The translations under genes were made by a program, and so were the position numbers. The notes under the pieces are model-generated. The model saw nothing but the letters and a program-made list of their open reading frames with translations, was not told the origin of the DNA and searched no databases. From an uncultured Anaerolineales bacterium (GTDB taxonomy: Bacteria; Chloroflexota; Anaerolineae; Anaerolineales; Villigracilaceae), in the NCBI GenBank assembly GCA_937928015.1, contig CALFXA010000172.1:1-25627 (forward strand): DNA of 25,627 bases. Reading direction: 5' to 3'. Of this stretch, positions 22,373 to 25,627 are shown in pieces. Position 1 is the stretch's first letter. Every line of letters starts with the position of its first letter.

Positions 22373-23395
22373 TCAGGCCCTGACTCTTCGAAGCAGGTCG
22401 GGACCGAACGCCAGTGCGGTCATCAGTAGACCGAGGCCGATCAGAATCCACCCTTGCAGGCTGAGCGGCGCCAGCGCCTGGTGGACAATGGCCTCGGCCA
22501 GCTGACCGACGTCATCCATCAGCACAGACGGAAGCAGCATGGGCGCGTAACGCAGCAGCACTTTCAGGAACATCCAACTCGTCAGCGGGGCGCCCATCCA
22601 GGCCATGATGTTGACCGAGAGGCCCGTCACGATGAATGGGATTCCCCACCAGCCCAGCCAGTCGCGCAGACTGCGCACCGCCAGCGCTGTCATCGCAAAG
22701 AGCAGCAGCAGCGGCAGGAGCGGCGACAGGCGCATGAGCAGGCGCAAGGTCTGGATGCGCTGGCGCGGGTCGGGCTGACCCATCGTCGGGTCGAAGTGGG
22801 ACAGGGTCACCTGATCGGGCAGGAGGGTCGCAGCCAGTTGCACCTGTCCCTCGATAAGCGATCGAACAATCCCCTCAAGTTCAGCGGGGGGATTGCAAAA
22901 GGCGATCTGTTGGTCGCTCAGGAAGGAGAGCGTGATGCGGGCCAGTTCGTCGAGGGTGCAGGGCGGCAGGGTTTGCATCAGGTTCAGCACCGCCTGTGTG
23001 CCTGCGCTGCTGTTCATTTGACTCTTGAGCGGAGTCAGGTCCACGACGGCCGAGTCGGTTTCGCCGTTCAGGTAAGCGAAAGTCGAGGTCAGCGCCTGGT
23101 CGCCCATTTCTTTTAGAGCTTCGGGCGGGAGCAATTCGCGCAGGAAACCCTCCCATTGCGCTTCGCTCAATGAACGCATCCCTGACGTCATGCCTTGTTG
23201 CTCGGACGAGGTCAAGAATGCCTTCGCCAGGATGGCGGGCAGGCGTTCGTAGAAGTTTTCGTTTGCGAACGCCTGCTGATAGGTCTCGGCCAGGAAGGCT
23301 TTACGTTCCAGATTGAACAGCAGCATGGACAGTGCGGCGGTTGCGATGAACAACGCCGCAAAAACGCCAGCCAGTCCTTTGCGAGCCGTGTCCAT
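22373..23395 (-). CDS. Membrane protein of unknown function
   Basis: This 340-residue protein has an N-terminal membrane segment at ~8-27 and a ~190-residue outer or inner domain without known motifs (YERLPAILAKAFLTSSEQQ ... two Cys at ~147 and 169). Then come three more hydrophobic stretches at ~222-243, 247-272 and 314-333. The Cys spacing (PPCTLDELA, IAFCNPPAE) suggests a disulphide in an exported domain. It begins two bases after the amidohydrolase stop, so the two are likely co-transcribed. No family was recognised. Confidence 0.8.
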   Translation of the reverse strand: MDTARKGLAGVFAALFIATAALSMLLFNLERKAFLAETYQQAFANENFYERLPAILAKAFLTSSEQQGMTSGMRSLSEAQWEGFLRELLPPEALKEMGDQALTSTFAYLNGETDSAVVDLTPLKSQMNSSAGTQAVLNLMQTLPPCTLDELARITLSFLSDQQIAFCNPPAELEGIVRSLIEGQVQLAATLLPDQVTLSHFDPTMGQPDPRQRIQTLRLLMRLSPLLPLLLLFAMTALAVRSLRDWLGWWGIPFIVTGLSVNIMAWMGAPLTSWMFLKVLLRYAPMLLPSVLMDDVGQLAEAIVHQALAPLSLQGWILIGLGLLMTALAFGPDLLRRVRA

Positions 23396-23397
23396 GA

Positions 23398-25389
23398 TTA
23401 CGCTGCTGCCTTCTGTTTGCGGATCAATTCGATGTAATCTTCCGTTACGGTCGGGCTGTCGGCCACGCCCAGCAGGGACATCAACTCGGTTGTCAGCGCC
23501 GCCTTGTGTTCTGCATCCTTGCGGCTCCAGGTGCGGCTCTTGATCTCCAGGTAATGGCCCGTGGCGGGCTGGGTCATCTCATCGAGGTTGAGGAAGAACT
23601 CGGTGTCTTTGTAACTGATGTGCCAGCGCAGGCGGTCCTTCTCGATTATCACTTCTTCGGCGGGCTTGAAGTATTCGCGATAGAAACGCAGACTGTGTGT
23701 GGCGGGTGCCAGGAAGCGGCTACGCGAGAGCAGCACGTCATGTTCGAGGTGATCTTCGCGCTTCTGACCGATCAGGGTCAGGCGCGCGCGCACGTTGACC
23801 GAGTCGCCCTTGTCGTTGATCAGGTCGTCCTCACGGTAGCGTAGACGGCCCTGGTCCGCTTCGGCGAAGAAGAAGTAGTTATCGAACTGGCGGTAGTGTT
23901 TGAAAGCCGCGATGCGGATGTCGGAACCCATCAGCGCCTTGACCACGGGGTCTGGTTCCGCGATCCTGACCTTGACCTGCACCTCGAAGGATTCCTCCTC
24001 CGCCGAGCCGCCCAGCGCAATCAGCTTCGACAGCACCGACTGCTCGCGCTCGATCAGGAAGGCATCGATCTTCTGCGCGATGACCTGGGCCTGTTCGAGC
24101 AGTTCCGCTTCGTTGAGGGTGAGCAGTTCGCGCGAACGCATCAGCCACTGACCGTTGACCATCACATCGGTCACATCCGTGGATTTGGCGGCGTACACGA
24201 GTTGCGCGTAGGCATTATTTGGGTCGCGACGGAACTTGGGCGAGTTATGCGCAGGCGAGACATCCACCACGATCAGGTCGGCGCGTTTGCCCACTTCGAG
24301 CGAACCCGTGATGTCGCCCAGGTGCAGGGCCTGTGCGCCGAGGCGGGTGGCCATTGTCAGCGCGGTTTGGGCGGGGACGGCGGTCGGGTCATTGACCGAA
24401 GCCTTGGCGATGAACGAGGCCAGGCGCACTTCCTCGAACATGTCGAGGTCGTTGTTTGAGGCGGGGCCGTCGGTGCCGATGCCCACGTTCAGGCCCGCTT
24501 CGAGCATCTTCTGCACGGGCGCAAATCCCGAGGCCAGCTTCAGGTTGGAGGACGGGTTGTGCGAGACACCTGCACCGTGATTCTTGAGCGTACGGATCTC
24601 GCCCGTGTCGATGTGGACGCAGTGCGCCGCGATGACCTTGGCCTCGAAGAGGCCCTGCTTCTTGACGTACGGCACGACAGGCATACCCGCTTCGTTGCGC
24701 ATATTCTCGACCTCGAAGGAGGTCTCGGAAATATGGATGTGCAGCGGCACATCGAATTCCTTCGCCAATTGGGCGGTCTCGCGCAGGATTTCGGGCGTGG
24801 TGGTGTAGACGGCGTGCGGGGCCACGGCGGGCACGATCAGCGGATGCCCCTTCCACTTCTTGATGAATTCGCGCGCCAGGGCGAACGAGTCTTCATAAGC
24901 GGGGGCGTCGGGCGCGGGGAACTTCATTACGCTTTCGCCGCACACGGCGCGCATGCCCGCGTCGGCGGCGGCCTGGGCCACGGCGTCCTCGAAGTAGTAC
25001 ATGTCATTGAAGGTGGTCACGCCGCTGCGAATCTGCTCGACGCAGGCCAGCAGCGTCCCCAAACGGACAAACTCAGGCGAGACGAACTCACGTTCGACGG
25101 GCATCATATAGCCCATCAGCCACACGTCCAGGCGCAGATCGTCGGCCAGGCCGCGCAGCAGGGTCATGGGCACATGCGTGTGCGCGTTGACCAGGCCAGG
25201 CATCAGCACCTTGCCGCCGCAATCGAAGGTCTCGGCGGCGGAATATTCCGCGCGGATCTCGGCTTCAGGACCGACCGCCACGATGCTGTCGTTTTTGACG
25301 GCCACGGCACCAGGCGAGTATTGGGTTAGTTTTTCGTCCATGGTGAGGACGAGGGCGTTGGTGAAAAGGGTATCTACGGTTTGGGTCAT
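23398..25389 (-). CDS. mtaD: MTA/SAH-deaminase-like amidohydrolase fused to a CYTH-like domain
   Basis: Residues 1-~440 match the 5'-methylthioadenosine/S-adenosylhomocysteine deaminase family: H70 and H72 (NAHTH), H219 with E222 (HIHISE), H256 (AAHCVH) and D307 (GTDGP) bind metal and catalyse deamination. The family normally ends near 430-440 residues; this protein has 663. Residues ~466-655 look like a CYTH domain: FEVQVKVRI in the place of ExExK, then Arg-rich strands (GRLRYRE, VRARLTL, DRLRWHI), LNLDEM and YLEIKSR. Some acidic metal-binding positions are replaced (Q471, K617), so activity is uncertain. CYTH domains bind triphosphates. AAAAGGAG precedes the ATG. Related amidohydrolases with other substrates cannot be excluded. 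Confidence 0.8.
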   Translation of the reverse strand: MTQTVDTLFTNALVLTMDEKLTQYSPGAVAVKNDSIVAVGPEAEIRAEYSAAETFDCGGKVLMPGLVNAHTHVPMTLLRGLADDLRLDVWLMGYMMPVEREFVSPEFVRLGTLLACVEQIRSGVTTFNDMYYFEDAVAQAAADAGMRAVCGESVMKFPAPDAPAYEDSFALAREFIKKWKGHPLIVPAVAPHAVYTTTPEILRETAQLAKEFDVPLHIHISETSFEVENMRNEAGMPVVPYVKKQGLFEAKVIAAHCVHIDTGEIRTLKNHGAGVSHNPSSNLKLASGFAPVQKMLEAGLNVGIGTDGPASNNDLDMFEEVRLASFIAKASVNDPTAVPAQTALTMATRLGAQALHLGDITGSLEVGKRADLIVVDVSPAHNSPKFRRDPNNAYAQLVYAAKSTDVTDVMVNGQWLMRSRELLTLNEAELLEQAQVIAQKIDAFLIEREQSVLSKLIALGGSAEEESFEVQVKVRIAEPDPVVKALMGSDIRIAAFKHYRQFDNYFFFAEADQGRLRYREDDLINDKGDSVNVRARLTLIGQKREDHLEHDVLLSRSRFLAPATHSLRFYREYFKPAEEVIIEKDRLRWHISYKDTEFFLNLDEMTQPATGHYLEIKSRTWSRKDAEHKAALTTELMSLLGVADSPTVTEDYIELIRKQKAAA

Positions 25390-25461
25390 TCATGCTCCTT
25401 TTACGGATATCATCAGGCGCAGCGCGCCTTGTTGGCAGGGGGAAGGTAAAGTGCTCGGATT

Positions 25462-25580
25462 TTATTCCTGTTTGCTGAAATTCAGCAACACTTTTAGCAC
25501 CCGCAAATTGACGCTGAACTCGGTGTGCAGGTGGTCGCTCAACTCCATGTCCACGGCGGCCGCGCCGCGCGAGACGGCGT
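25462..25580 (-). CDS. Partial gene, C-terminal 38 residues
   Basis: Reading the minus strand from the adapter junction, one frame runs 38 codons to a TAA at 25464-25462 and encodes the end of a protein (AVSRGAAAVDMELSDHL ... LKVLLNFSKQE). It has codon use like its neighbours and ends 72 bp before the amidohydrolase start. The other open frame here begins inside the adapter and is artificial. The AVDME string recalls nucleoside phosphorylases, but this is too short to judge. Confidence 0.5.
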
Positions 25581-25627
25581 AGATCGGAAGAGCACACGTC
25601 TGAACTCCAGTCACGAGTGGATATCTC
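25581..25627. other. Illumina TruSeq adapter contamination
   Basis: The sequence begins AGATCGGAAGAGC, continues through CACACGTCTGAACTCCAGTC, and ends with an index (GAGTGG) and the start of the flow-cell tail. This is the published TruSeq index adapter, index 23 as I recall it. It is not part of the genome. Confidence 0.97.

Noticed and set aside
22314..22451. 46-residue N-terminal extension of the first glycosidase-like lipoprotein
   Set aside because: It would overlap the membrane-protein gene and the hairpin, and would place the lipoprotein signal internally.
25265..25597. 110-residue minus-strand ORF starting MCSSDL
   Set aside because: Its first codons come from sequencing adapter, and most of it lies antisense or out of frame to the amidohydrolase start.

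Overview
The window looks like a contig end from an uncultured Chloroflexota bacterium, most likely Anaerolineae. The evidence is indirect: moderately high GC, many lipoproteins with Pro/Thr/Ala-rich linkers after the lipid-attached Cys, a membrane-anchored baseplate-J-like protein next to ruvX and mltG, and numerous short interspersed palindromic repeats. The last 47 bases (25581-25627) are not biological. They match an Illumina TruSeq adapter with its index, so the natural sequence stops at 25580.

Left part (1-7606), accessory and all on the minus strand. A partial membrane-anchored coiled-coil protein is cut by the left edge. Next are a membrane TPR protein, a large MmeI-type combined restriction/methyltransferase enzyme, a HU-like DNA-binding protein and a TIR-FGE/C-type-lectin protein. 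This resembles a defence island. The MmeI-like gene carries two in-frame copies of a ~105-110 bp palindromic element that bracket an AT-rich segment containing the specificity region. The TPR gene is flanked by a 31-bp perfect direct repeat copying the 3' end of the MmeI-like gene. An array of six 21-bp units lies upstream of the HU-like gene.

Middle part (7828-15857), plus strand: a membrane protein ending in two LysM domains, a small lipoprotein, alaS, a membrane GGDEF diguanylate cyclase and a VWA-domain lipoprotein. Ahead of alaS there is a 25-codon reading frame with six consecutive Ala codons, apparently leaderless, followed by an intrinsic terminator. This is a candidate alanine attenuator, although a second promoter-like sequence follows the terminator.

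Right part (15932-25580): a minus-strand SLH-domain protein diverges from a plus-strand cluster (baseplate-J-like, ruvX, mltG). A convergent minus-strand cluster follows: an unidentified gene cut by the adapter, an MTA/SAH-deaminase-like amidohydrolase fused to a CYTH-like domain, a membrane protein of unknown function, and two tandem paralogous glycosidase-like lipoproteins. A hairpin plus U-run overlaps the ribosome binding site of the first of these lipoproteins. No tRNA, rRNA, CRISPR array, transposase or integrase was found.
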